Source of the DNA: Hallella colorans
GTDB taxonomy: Bacteria > Bacteroidota > Bacteroidia > Bacteroidales > Bacteroidaceae
Direction of reading: 5' to 3'
Assembly: GCF_003096815.1 (NCBI RefSeq)
Contig: NZ_QENY01000002.1
Location: 62,001-126,000, forward strand
Length of the DNA: 64,000 bases
In this document: piece after piece, positions 57,399 to 64,000 of the stretch
How positions within the stretch are numbered: the first letter of the stretch is position 1
Layout of the letters: every line of letters begins with the position of its first letter
Translations under genes and position numbers: made by a program
Notes under the pieces: model-generated
What the model was told of the DNA's origin: nothing
What the model saw: only the letters and a program-made list of their open reading frames with translations
Database searches by the model: none

Positions 57399-57428
57399 AC
57401 AGCATTTTAAAGATAAATGCTGTTTTTT
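57399..57428 (+). terminator. Intrinsic terminator after susD
   Basis: Perfect 9-base stem ACAGCATTT (57399-57407) with AAATGCTGT (57415-57423), 7-base loop, followed by TTTTT. It lies 21 bases after the susD stop and ends the susCD transcript. Confidence 0.8.
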
Positions 57429-57443
57429 GCATCATTTTTTGAG

Positions 57444-57451
57444 TACCTTTG
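57444..57451 (+). promoter_or_regulatory. -7 box for trpB2
   Basis: TACCTTTG, an exact TAnnTTTG match immediately after the susD terminator and 35 bases before the ATG at 57487. The -33 element is not convincing. It lies inside the longer open frame and supports the later start. Confidence 0.5.
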
Positions 57452-57486
57452 CACATGTTTATTACCTTATAATTATACATGTATCA

Positions 57487-58848
57487 ATGAGACAAAAAAA
57501 AATCATATTATCCGAAAAAGACATTCCTACACAGTGGTACAACATCCAAGCGGAAATGCCCAACAAACCACTGCCTCCCCTGAACCCATCTACCAAGCAG
57601 CCCGTGACAGCCGAAGACTTGGCACATATCTTCAGTATGGAATGTTCTAAACAGGAACTTGACCAAACCAACAGATGGATAGACATACCCGAAGAGGTAT
57701 TAGAGAAATACACATTCTACCGCTCTACCCCACTCGTCAGAGCTTATGCGCTTGAAAAGGCATTGGACACTCCTGCCCACATATATTTTAAGAACGAATC
57801 GACGAACCCGTTAGGCTCGCACAAGGTGAACTCAGCCATACCGCAATGCTACTATTGCAAGAAGGAGGGTGTTACCAATGTGACGACAGAGACAGGCGCA
57901 GGGCAATGGGGAGCGGCGTTGTCTTACGCCGCTAAGCTGTACGGATTGGAGGCCGCCGTATACCAAGTGAAAATCACGATGCAGCAAAAGCCCTACCGCT
58001 CCATCATCATGCGCACCTTTGGCGCCACCGTGGAGGGGTCACCATCAATGTCCACCCGCGCTGGCAAAAACATCATCACTGTAGACCCGACACATCCTGG
58101 GTCGCTTGGAACAGCCATCTCAGAGGCCATCGAGCTGGCCGTCACCACACCCGGATGCAAATACACTTTAGGGTCAGTTCTCAATCATGTATCCTTGCAC
58201 CAAACCATAATTGGCTTGGAAGCAGAAAGGCAAATGGAGATGGCTGGCGAATATCCAGACAAAATTATCGCCTGCTTTGGCGGAGGCTCCAATTTTGGTG
58301 GTATCGCATTTCCCTTCATGCGTCACGTGTTTGATGGCTCGCACAAGAACACAGAGTTTATCGCGGCCGAGCCAAACAGCTGTCCCAAGCTTACCCGTGG
58401 AGAGTTCAGATACGACTTTGGAGACGAGGCTGGCTACACGCCACTTTTGCCCATGTACACCCTTGGGCACGACTTCAAACCTGCCAATATACATGCCGGC
58501 GGCCTGCGCTACCACGGCGCAGGTGTAATAATCTCCCAACTCATCAAGGATGGATACATGCACGGTGTAGACATTCCGCAACTCGAGACGTTTGCGGCGG
58601 GCACACTCTTTGCGCAAACAGAAGGTATCATTCCCGCCCCGGAGAGCTGCCACGCCATCGCCGCGACCATTCGCGAAGCTAAAAAAGCCAAGGTAGAAGG
58701 AAAGGCGCCTGTCATTTTGTTCAACCTTTCGGGGCACGGTCTCATAGACATGCCGTCTTACAACAGTTATATCAATGGCGACCTGACCAATTATACCGTG
58801 ACCGACGAGCAAATAGAGCAATTTCTCGCCAACGTGCCAACGGTGTAA
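57487..58848 (+). CDS. TrpB2-type tryptophan synthase beta-like enzyme
   Basis: PLP enzyme that can condense indole with serine; the TrpB2 branch often acts without TrpA. From ATG 57487 there are 453 residues, longer than TrpB1 (about 400), with the TrpB2 N-terminal extension. The PLP lysine is Lys113 in NPLGSHKVNSA. The phosphate-binding loop is FGGGSNFGGIAF, and ETGAGQWGAAL and FNLSGHGLIDM are also typical. No other trp gene is nearby, so it may salvage indole. It is convergent with a 2-oxoacid:ferredoxin oxidoreductase operon. Confidence 0.93.
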   Translation: MRQKKIILSEKDIPTQWYNIQAEMPNKPLPPLNPSTKQPVTAEDLAHIFSMECSKQELDQTNRWIDIPEEVLEKYTFYRSTPLVRAYALEKALDTPAHIYFKNESTNPLGSHKVNSAIPQCYYCKKEGVTNVTTETGAGQWGAALSYAAKLYGLEAAVYQVKITMQQKPYRSIIMRTFGATVEGSPSMSTRAGKNIITVDPTHPGSLGTAISEAIELAVTTPGCKYTLGSVLNHVSLHQTIIGLEAERQMEMAGEYPDKIIACFGGGSNFGGIAFPFMRHVFDGSHKNTEFIAAEPNSCPKLTRGEFRYDFGDEAGYTPLLPMYTLGHDFKPANIHAGGLRYHGAGVIISQLIKDGYMHGVDIPQLETFAAGTLFAQTEGIIPAPESCHAIAATIREAKKAKVEGKAPVILFNLSGHGLIDMPSYNSYINGDLTNYTVTDEQIEQFLANVPTV

Positions 58849-58863
58849 CATGTCTGCTTACGA

Positions 58864-58913
58864 CATATCAAATGCCCATTTCATCCGTATGGACGAAATG
58901 GGCATTTGATATG
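58864..58913. terminator. Bidirectional palindromic terminator between trpB2 and the oxidoreductase operon
   Basis: A perfect 19-base stem (58864-58882 with 58895-58913) around a 12-base loop lies midway between the convergent stops of trpB2 and the gamma subunit gene. Its symmetry lets it serve both strands. Flanking T tracts are short, so efficiency is uncertain. Confidence 0.72.
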
Positions 58914-58932
58914 TTAACGTTACAAAAAGTCT

Positions 58933-59475
58933 CTAAACCTTTTTGATAATATCCATTCCCACCCCAAGAGCTTCCATGTTTAACGGTATCAATCCATGAT
59001 GTCGCTCTGGCAACGTCTTGAAAAGTGCCTTGTTAATGCCATCCGTACTTACCACATGGGCCACCTTGAGCAGCCCACCCAGCACTATCATGTTGAACAC
59101 CTTGGAGTTTTTCATCTCCGCGGCCTTGTCCATGGCATCAATGCGATAGATAGTAATGTCGTCACGGTTAGGCTTGTCCATAATGCCAAAGCCGTCATAG
59201 ATAAGTATGCCACCAGGCTTAACTTTAGGCATGAATTTATCTAACGAGGGTTGGTTCAGCACAATAGCTATGTCGTACATGCTCAATATGGGCGATGAGA
59301 TGCGCTCGTCACTCACGATGACCGTGACGTTAGCCGTTCCACCTCGCTGCTCTGGGCCATAAGCAGGCATCCATGTTACCTCCTTGTCCTCCATCAATCC
59401 GGAGTATGCCAAGATTTTACCCATCGACAAAACGCCTTGTCCGCCAAAACCCGATATAATGATTTCTTTCTTCAT
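58933..59475 (-). CDS. korC: 2-oxoacid:ferredoxin oxidoreductase, gamma subunit
   Basis: Gamma domain of the pyruvate/2-oxoacid:ferredoxin oxidoreductase family (coenzyme A binding). The 180 residues begin EIIISGFGGQGVLSMGKILA and contain PAYGPEQRGGTANVTVIVS, both diagnostic. It is the last gene of a four-subunit operon, one base after the beta gene. Whether the complex prefers 2-oxoglutarate or branched-chain 2-oxoacids cannot be read from the sequence; the kor symbols are used for convenience. Confidence 0.92.
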   Translation of the reverse strand: MKKEIIISGFGGQGVLSMGKILAYSGLMEDKEVTWMPAYGPEQRGGTANVTVIVSDERISSPILSMYDIAIVLNQPSLDKFMPKVKPGGILIYDGFGIMDKPNRDDITIYRIDAMDKAAEMKNSKVFNMIVLGGLLKVAHVVSTDGINKALFKTLPERHHGLIPLNMEALGVGMDIIKKV

Positions 59476-59476
59476 G

Positions 59477-60247
59477 TTACTTCAAATTTGTGGTGTCTTT
59501 CAGGTCACCCTTGATATATTCCGGGAACATGTTCTCTCTCATCCACTCGTTGGCTTTCACCGCAGGCAGTTTCCAGCCACTGCTGCAAGTGGACACAATT
59601 TCCACAAGGCTTGAGCCAAGTCCTTTCATGGACGACTCGAAAGCCTTTCGAATGGCTTTCTTGGCCTGCCTGATAGCAGCCACGGTATCCACGCTTTGGC
59701 GAGTTACATAGCACGTGCCCGTCAGTTTTGACGCCAACTCCGTGATATTGAGGGGATAACCATGAATATCAGGGTCGCGGCCGTAAGGGCAGGTAGACGT
59801 TTTCTGCCCTATGAGCGTGGTCGGCGCCATTTGTCCTCCCGTCATGCCATAGATGGCATTGTTGATGAAAATAATGGTAATATGCTCACCCCTGTTCAGC
59901 GCATGGATAGTCTCCGCCGTACCAATGCACGCCAAGTCGCCATCACCTTGGTAGGTGAACACCAACCTGTCGGGCCATACACGCTTTACCGCAGTGGCCA
60001 AAGCCGGGGCGCGACCATGAGGCGCTTCCTGCCAATCTATATCAATATATCTGTACGCAAACACGGCACATCCCACTGGAGAGATGCCTACAGATTTCTC
60101 TCCCATACCCATTTCGTCTATCACTTCGGCCACCAGTTTGTGCACTTCGCCGTGCGAGCATCCCGGACAATAATGCATATTATTGTCGTTCAGCAATTTG
60201 GGCTTGGCATAAACCAAGTTTTCCGGTGCTATAATATCATTGTTCAT
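59477..60247 (-). CDS. korB: 2-oxoacid:ferredoxin oxidoreductase, beta subunit (thiamine diphosphate)
   Basis: Thiamine-diphosphate subunit. The 256-residue protein shows MHYCPGCSHGEVHKLV, FAYRYIDIDWQEAPHGRAPA and the ThDP motif GDGDLACIGTAETIHA followed by IIFINNAIYGMTGGQM. Length is usual for the separate beta subunit. It is one base upstream of the gamma gene and one base downstream of the alpha gene, so the complex is made from one transcript. Confidence 0.93.
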   Translation of the reverse strand: MNNDIIAPENLVYAKPKLLNDNNMHYCPGCSHGEVHKLVAEVIDEMGMGEKSVGISPVGCAVFAYRYIDIDWQEAPHGRAPALATAVKRVWPDRLVFTYQGDGDLACIGTAETIHALNRGEHITIIFINNAIYGMTGGQMAPTTLIGQKTSTCPYGRDPDIHGYPLNITELASKLTGTCYVTRQSVDTVAAIRQAKKAIRKAFESSMKGLGSSLVEIVSTCSSGWKLPAVKANEWMRENMFPEYIKGDLKDTTNLK

Positions 60248-60248
60248 C

Positions 60249-61334
60249 TTATTTCCTCAATTTAGTTTTCAACGCTTCCACTATCTCCTGCGGGTCGGGC
60301 ACGATACCGCCCAACCGTCCAAAATGCTCCACCGGCAATGCGTTTTCCACAGCCAACCTTACGTCTTGCACCATTTGACCGGCATTGATTTCAGCCACAA
60401 GAATACCTTTTTTGTTTTGGGCTATGTCCGCAATGGCTTTTGTGGGGAACGGCCACAGCGTGATAGGTCGGAACAGACCCACCTTGATACCCTCCTCACG
60501 GCATATCTCCACGCTCTTCTCGGCAATGCGCGACGCGCTGCCAAAAGCCACGATGACATAGTCAGCATCATCACATAGATGTGTCTCAAAGCGTACCTCG
60601 CTTTCTTCTATCTGCCTGTATTTCTTTTGCAAAGCTATATTTCGGCGCTCCATCACCTCAGAACTAAGCTCCAGCGAGGTAATGATATTTGGCTGCCGGT
60701 CTTTCTTTCGGCCTGTGGTCGCCCATGGATATCTCTTGATTATCTCTTCGTCGGTAAGCCGAGGTTTCATCGGTGGCAAAACCACCTTCTCCATCATCTG
60801 GCCTATTATGCCATCAGAAAGTATCATCGTGGGGGTGCGATAACGGAAAGCCAACTCAAACGCCAAGTCTACAAAGTCGGCCATCTCTTGCACGGAGGCC
60901 GGCGCCAGCACTATAACGTTATAGTCGCCGTTGCCACCGCCACGCGTGGCTTGAAAATAATCGCCCTGACTGGGTTGTATGGTGCCCAATCCCGGGCCAC
61001 CTCGTTGCACGTTGACTATCACCCCCGGTACCTCGGCGCCAGCCATATACGATATGCCCTCTTGCATGAGCGCCACTCCGGGGCTTGACGATGTGGTGAA
61101 CACTCTCTTACCAGCGCCGCCGCCGCCATATACCATATTGATAGATGCCACCTCGCTCTCGGCCTGTAACACCACCATGCCGGTGGTCTCCCAAGGCTTT
61201 AACATCGACAGCGTCTCTATAATTTCGGTTTGCGGTGTGATGGGATACCCAAAAAAAGCATCGCATCCACAACGTACCGCCGCATGCGCGATGGCCTCGT
61301 TGCCTTTCATCAATGTCACTTCCTTATTGTTCAT
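60249..61334 (-). CDS. korA: 2-oxoacid:ferredoxin oxidoreductase, alpha subunit (VorB/KorA type)
   Basis: Catalytic alpha subunit without fused gamma domain. In 361 residues are GNEAIAHAAVRCGCDAFFGY, PITPQTEIIETLS, GGGGAGKRVFTTSSSPGVAL and ILSDGIIGQMMEKVVLPP. It overlaps the ferredoxin gene by 11 bases. Relatives in Bacteroides are usually named 3-methyl-2-oxobutanoate dehydrogenase VorB. The complex links 2-oxoacid oxidation to reduced ferredoxin, or runs reductively for biosynthesis in anaerobes. Confidence 0.93.
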   Translation of the reverse strand: MNNKEVTLMKGNEAIAHAAVRCGCDAFFGYPITPQTEIIETLSMLKPWETTGMVVLQAESEVASINMVYGGGGAGKRVFTTSSSPGVALMQEGISYMAGAEVPGVIVNVQRGGPGLGTIQPSQGDYFQATRGGGNGDYNVIVLAPASVQEMADFVDLAFELAFRYRTPTMILSDGIIGQMMEKVVLPPMKPRLTDEEIIKRYPWATTGRKKDRQPNIITSLELSSEVMERRNIALQKKYRQIEESEVRFETHLCDDADYVIVAFGSASRIAEKSVEICREEGIKVGLFRPITLWPFPTKAIADIAQNKKGILVAEINAGQMVQDVRLAVENALPVEHFGRLGGIVPDPQEIVEALKTKLRK

Positions 61335-61569
61335 GGCTATCCTCCATCTTCTTTCGATACACTGTGATACATCCGTCCGGACACACTATTCCGCACGAAG
61401 CGCACCCTATGCAGTCGTCCGGACGAGCGGCTGTCACATAAGCATATCCATGCGTATTCACTTTTCTCTCAGCCAAAGAGATAACGTCTTTCGGACACGC
61501 TACAATGCACAGCGTGCATCCTTTGCAGCGTTCCACGTCTACCACGATGGCTCCTTTCATCTTACCCAT
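61324..61569 (-). CDS. korD: Ferredoxin-type delta subunit, two [4Fe-4S] clusters
   Basis: Electron-transfer subunit of the oxidoreductase. The 81-residue protein holds two cluster motifs: CKGCTLCIVACP and CIGCASCGIVCP. It begins MGKMKGAIVVD; the second Met is an alternative start. It is the first oxidoreductase subunit gene after a small TPR gene and overlaps the alpha gene. Confidence 0.93.
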   Translation of the reverse strand: MGKMKGAIVVDVERCKGCTLCIVACPKDVISLAERKVNTHGYAYVTAARPDDCIGCASCGIVCPDGCITVYRKKMEDSHEQ

Positions 61570-61593
61570 AAGCTATTAGTTTTTTAGTATTGC

Positions 61594-61773
61594 TTAAGGA
61601 TTGTAAAAATCCTTACAATAAAAATTCATAATGTCATCCAACATCCGCTTGGCCTCTACTGCCGGACTGTTTGCGTCCAAGCGGATGGCTTCCATATAGT
61701 TGTTCATTGCCGAAGCAAAATCGCCCTGCTTGCGGTATTCGTTACCTTTCAAATAGTAGTCATTGGCGGTCAT
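61594..61773 (-). CDS. Small TPR protein leading the oxidoreductase operon
   Basis: A 59-residue protein from the ATG at 61773 (MTANDYYLKGNEYRKQGDFA...), made of about one and a half tetratricopeptide units (AMNNYMEAIRLDANSPAVEAKRML spans the second helix pair). The frame opens at 61845, but a -7 box at 61805-61812 places transcription start after that. It is 24 bases upstream of the ferredoxin gene. Function unknown; an assembly or scaffold role for the complex is only a guess. Confidence 0.75.
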   Translation of the reverse strand: MTANDYYLKGNEYRKQGDFASAMNNYMEAIRLDANSPAVEAKRMLDDIMNFYCKDFYNP

Positions 61774-61804
61774 TGGCGGTTGTATTTCATACGTTTCATA
61801 TTTA

Positions 61805-61812
61805 CAAAGATA
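61805..61812 (-). promoter_or_regulatory. -7 box for the TPR/2-oxoacid oxidoreductase operon
   Basis: TATCTTTG on the minus strand, an exact TAnnTTTG match 31 bases before the ATG at 61773. No -33 TTTG was found at the expected distance. Confidence 0.5.
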
Positions 61813-62587
61813 AAAAACATTGGGCTTTTTTGTCCGCATAGCCATTGCCTTTTAATATATTTTTACATTATCACAACCTTTAGTTGCACAAAACAAAGAA
61901 TTTGTGCAACTATTAAGAAAATTCTTATTTGGGGTGCAGGTTCTGCACTTAAGTTGGCATTGCAATGTGCGCTCGATTGATCTGGTAAATATTGTCACAC
62001 CCTACAAAGGTTTTCTTAAATGCGAGGGTTACCTATCGATGCCAAAAAATTGCTGTGAGCGGCGATGTGCTTTAACCTTAAATTGTTGAAGAAAATACAT
62101 ATTAATTAAATGATGAAACATTTAATATCTATCCTATAGCATCAAATCGGTTGACAATAAATCATCGATTATATTCGTTTGTACACGTATACTTTTTGCC
62201 TTTGGTATCTATACGTCCTGCGTATAAGACCTAATCATGACGCCATTTGATAGTAATCATTGCGCGAATAGGTATTAAACATGCTATGATTAGAGCCTAA
62301 ACGCAACTGTTTTTGTACTTGATATGAAAAAAGGGGTTTATTAGTTGAACGTAAGTTGCTGTATATTAACAGCATCGGAAAAATCGTATTTTAGGCCGTT
62401 TTTCTCCATAAGTGTACGCATTTTCATTTTTTGCATGCTATAGAGAGGTCATGTTAAATATTTTGGTGGTATATTTTCAAAGACTCTATTGACAGAATTG
62501 ATATGCTGTGTCAATGCTTTTACCCATGGGTTGCTTTATGCTTTTATAGTTCGATCGCATTTTTTCTTTAGTCCATAGGGCGACGCA
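61813..62587. other. Gene-free gap with repeat copies, before the end of mfd
   Basis: About 775 bases with no supported gene. It contains CGTCCTGCGT (62214-62223), a TAGGTAYTAA-type core (62265-62278) flanked by CTAATCAT and ATGATTAG arms, TTAGAGCCTAAACGCA shortly after (similar to the hairpin at 19640-19670), and ATTTTAGGCCGTTT (62388-62401), the inverse of the motif at 19208-19221. Confidence 0.55.
62214..62305. repeat. Interspersed repeat copy E (most complete second copy)
   Basis: It shares three separate blocks with the element at 19640-19684: CGTCCTGCGT, CGAATAGGTAYTAA and TTAGAGCYTAAACGCA. The order differs, which suggests rearranged copies of one ancestral element of roughly 90 bases. 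Confidence 0.5.
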
Positions 62588-64000
62588 TTATACCTGTTTT
62601 TCCATATCTCGCAATATCCGCACAGCTTCAGTGATATTGCGCACGTTGCTAATATGGATGAGACGCCGCCCATGACTGTCTTTGAAATTGCAACGGCGAG
62701 CGTTGGCCATGACATATTTGATGATACGGCCAAATGTGGCACTCTGGTAGAACGGACTGTCTTGAGCAGACACGAGTTGCATGGTCATGGTGGATTGGCG
62801 CAATGTGAGTTTCTCGCAACCAAGTCTTTTGCCCACGCGTCTGAGAGCCACTACCTGCATAAGCTCCTCCCCCTCTGGTGGCACGGGGCCGAAGCGGTCC
62901 ACCAAGCGCTGTCTATAGGCGGCGAGTTCGTCGTCGTTCTCCATGTTGTCAAGTTCGCGATAGAGCAACATTCGCTCACTGCTGCCTGGCACATACGTGT
63001 CGGGGAAATACATCTCAAGATCGCTCTCCACGGCGCAATCGCTCACAAAGTCGGAGCCTGTCACATCGTCTGCCTGCTCGATGGCTTCGGCGTAGAGATC
63101 TGAGAACTCGTCATTGCGCAGCTCGGTAACAGCTTGCGTAAGTATTTTTTGATAGGTCTCATACCCCAAATCTTCCATAAATCCACTCTGTTCAGCCCCA
63201 AGCAGATTGCCCGCGCCACGTATGTCGAGATCTTGCATGGCCACGTTAAAGCCACTGCCCAGTTCTGAGAAAGCCTCAAGCGCCTCTAATCGCCGTCTCG
63301 CCTCGGGCGTGAGTGCGCTCTTGGGCGGTGCGAGTAGGTAGCAAAAGGCCTTTCGGTTGGAGCGTCCCACACGCCCGCGCATTTGGTGCAGGTCTGAAAG
63401 CCCAAACCGATTGGCGCCATTGATGATAATGGTGTTGGCGTTGGGTATGTCGATGCCGTTCTCTATGATGGTTGTGGAGAGAAGCACGTCATACTCGTAA
63501 TTGACGAAATCCATGACTATCTTCTCTAACTCGTTTGGCGCCATCTGCCCATGTCCTATGGCAACTCGGCAATCGGGTATGTGCTTGCGAATGAGATTGG
63601 CCAGCTCGTCCAGGTTGGATATGCGGTTGTTAACAAAAAACACTTGCCCATTGCGACTCATCTCAAAGTTGATAGCGTCGGCGATCACCTCGTGGCTGAA
63701 CACGCTTAGCTCGGTATGTATGGGGTGACGGTTGGGCGGTGGGGTGCGCATGACGCTCATATCGCGCGCGCCCATTAGTGAGAATTGCAAGGTGCGAGGT
63801 ATTGGCGTGGCCGACATGGTGAGCGTATCCACATTGGATTTTAGCTTGCGGAGCTTTTCCTTGGTGCTCACCCCAAACTTGTGCTCTTCGTCTATGACGA
63901 GCAATCCCAAGTCGTGCCATTTTACCGCCTTGCCCAAAAGTTTGTGCGTGCCGATGATAATATCTATTTTTCCTGTGGCCAAATCGTCCATCACCTGTTT
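62588..64000 (-). CDS. mfd: Transcription-repair coupling factor, C-terminal part (5' end outside window)
   Basis: Mfd removes stalled RNA polymerase at DNA lesions and recruits UvrA. The visible 470 residues carry the RecG-type helicase half: IDIIIGTHKLLGKAVKWHD, the DEEH box in LLVIDEEHKFGV, LTMSATPIPRTLQFSLMGARD, STTIIENGIDIPNANTIII and LHQMRGRVGRSNRKAFCYLL. The TRCF C-terminal domain follows (YFPDTYVPGSSERMLLYREL). The N-terminal UvrB-like and polymerase-binding parts lie beyond the window. The frame is open to the edge, so the true start is not in view. Confidence 0.96.
   Translation of the reverse strand, partial: KQVMDDLATGKIDIIIGTHKLLGKAVKWHDLGLLVIDEEHKFGVSTKEKLRKLKSNVDTLTMSATPIPRTLQFSLMGARDMSVMRTPPPNRHPIHTELSVFSHEVIADAINFEMSRNGQVFFVNNRISNLDELANLIRKHIPDCRVAIGHGQMAPNELEKIVMDFVNYEYDVLLSTTIIENGIDIPNANTIIINGANRFGLSDLHQMRGRVGRSNRKAFCYLLAPPKSALTPEARRRLEALEAFSELGSGFNVAMQDLDIRGAGNLLGAEQSGFMEDLGYETYQKILTQAVTELRNDEFSDLYAEAIEQADDVTGSDFVSDCAVESDLEMYFPDTYVPGSSERMLLYRELDNMENDDELAAYRQRLVDRFGPVPPEGEELMQVVALRRVGKRLGCEKLTLRQSTMTMQLVSAQDSPFYQSATFGRIIKYVMANARRCNFKDSHGRRLIHISNVRNITEAVRILRDMEKQV

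Noticed and set aside
57399..57451. Possible riboswitch or attenuator upstream of trpB2
   Set aside because: The hairpin is fully explained as the susD terminator, and the -7 box follows it, so the trpB2 leader starts after the hairpin. No tryptophan-rich leader peptide was found.

Overview
The window looks like a chromosomal segment of a Bacteroidales bacterium, most likely Prevotella or a close relative. The evidence is a SusC/SusD pair, a GyrA of the Prevotella type, a DUF5686 outer-membrane protein, a PPi-dependent phosphofructokinase, and promoters of the Bacteroidota form TTTG-N20-TAnnTTTG with little sign of Shine-Dalgarno sequences. No tRNA, rRNA, CRISPR array, prophage or intact insertion sequence was seen. 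Both window edges cut genes: galK on the left and mfd on the right.

Layout. 1-3.4 kb: galactose operon on the minus strand (galM, sugar permease, galK). 3.5-8.4 kb: minus-strand run ABC-F ATPase, grpE, dnaJ, folC. 9.3-14.7 kb: gyrA followed by two secreted tetratricopeptide paralogues. 14.8-18.9 kb: yigZ and a serine block (DUF1015, serA, serC). 20.0-28.1 kb: a patatin/beta-barrel protein divergent from a five-gene set (nucleotidyltransferase, ATP-grasp, CDP-alcohol phosphotransferase, HAD hydrolase, DUF5686 protein) that reads like a lipid-headgroup pathway. 28.2-33.3 kb: LolC/E-like permease with aminotransferase, and a Crp/Fnr regulator with lepA. 33.5-39.5 kb: small lipoprotein, xpt, TIGR02757 protein, thioredoxin lipoprotein, GH25 lysozyme, pfp. 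39.6-47.4 kb: plus-strand run with an acyltransferase, a large amidase/golvesin-type secreted protein, a YgiQ radical-SAM enzyme, a PP2C-like protein and truA.

47.4-52.0 kb is a decayed stretch: an IS66-type transposase remnant and a broken GH51 arabinofuranosidase, next to intact transketolase and rpiB. This looks like the remains of an arabinose-utilisation locus. 52.2-58.9 kb: short folK-like gene, a SusC/SusD pair and a TrpB2-type enzyme. 58.9-61.8 kb: a four-subunit 2-oxoacid:ferredoxin oxidoreductase operon led by a small TPR protein, facing trpB2 across a long palindromic terminator.

The most interesting points are the lipid-headgroup-like cluster, whose transferase lacks the fourth canonical Asp; an ABC-F ATPase with one ATP site consistently degenerate; a SerA with Lys in place of the catalytic His beside a DUF1015 protein carrying DGHHR; a family of short degenerate repeats confined to the long gene-free gaps; and the fossil arabinose locus. 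Start codons were moved inward for many genes where a promoter, signal peptide or family alignment decides. All family assignments come from motif recognition, not from searches.
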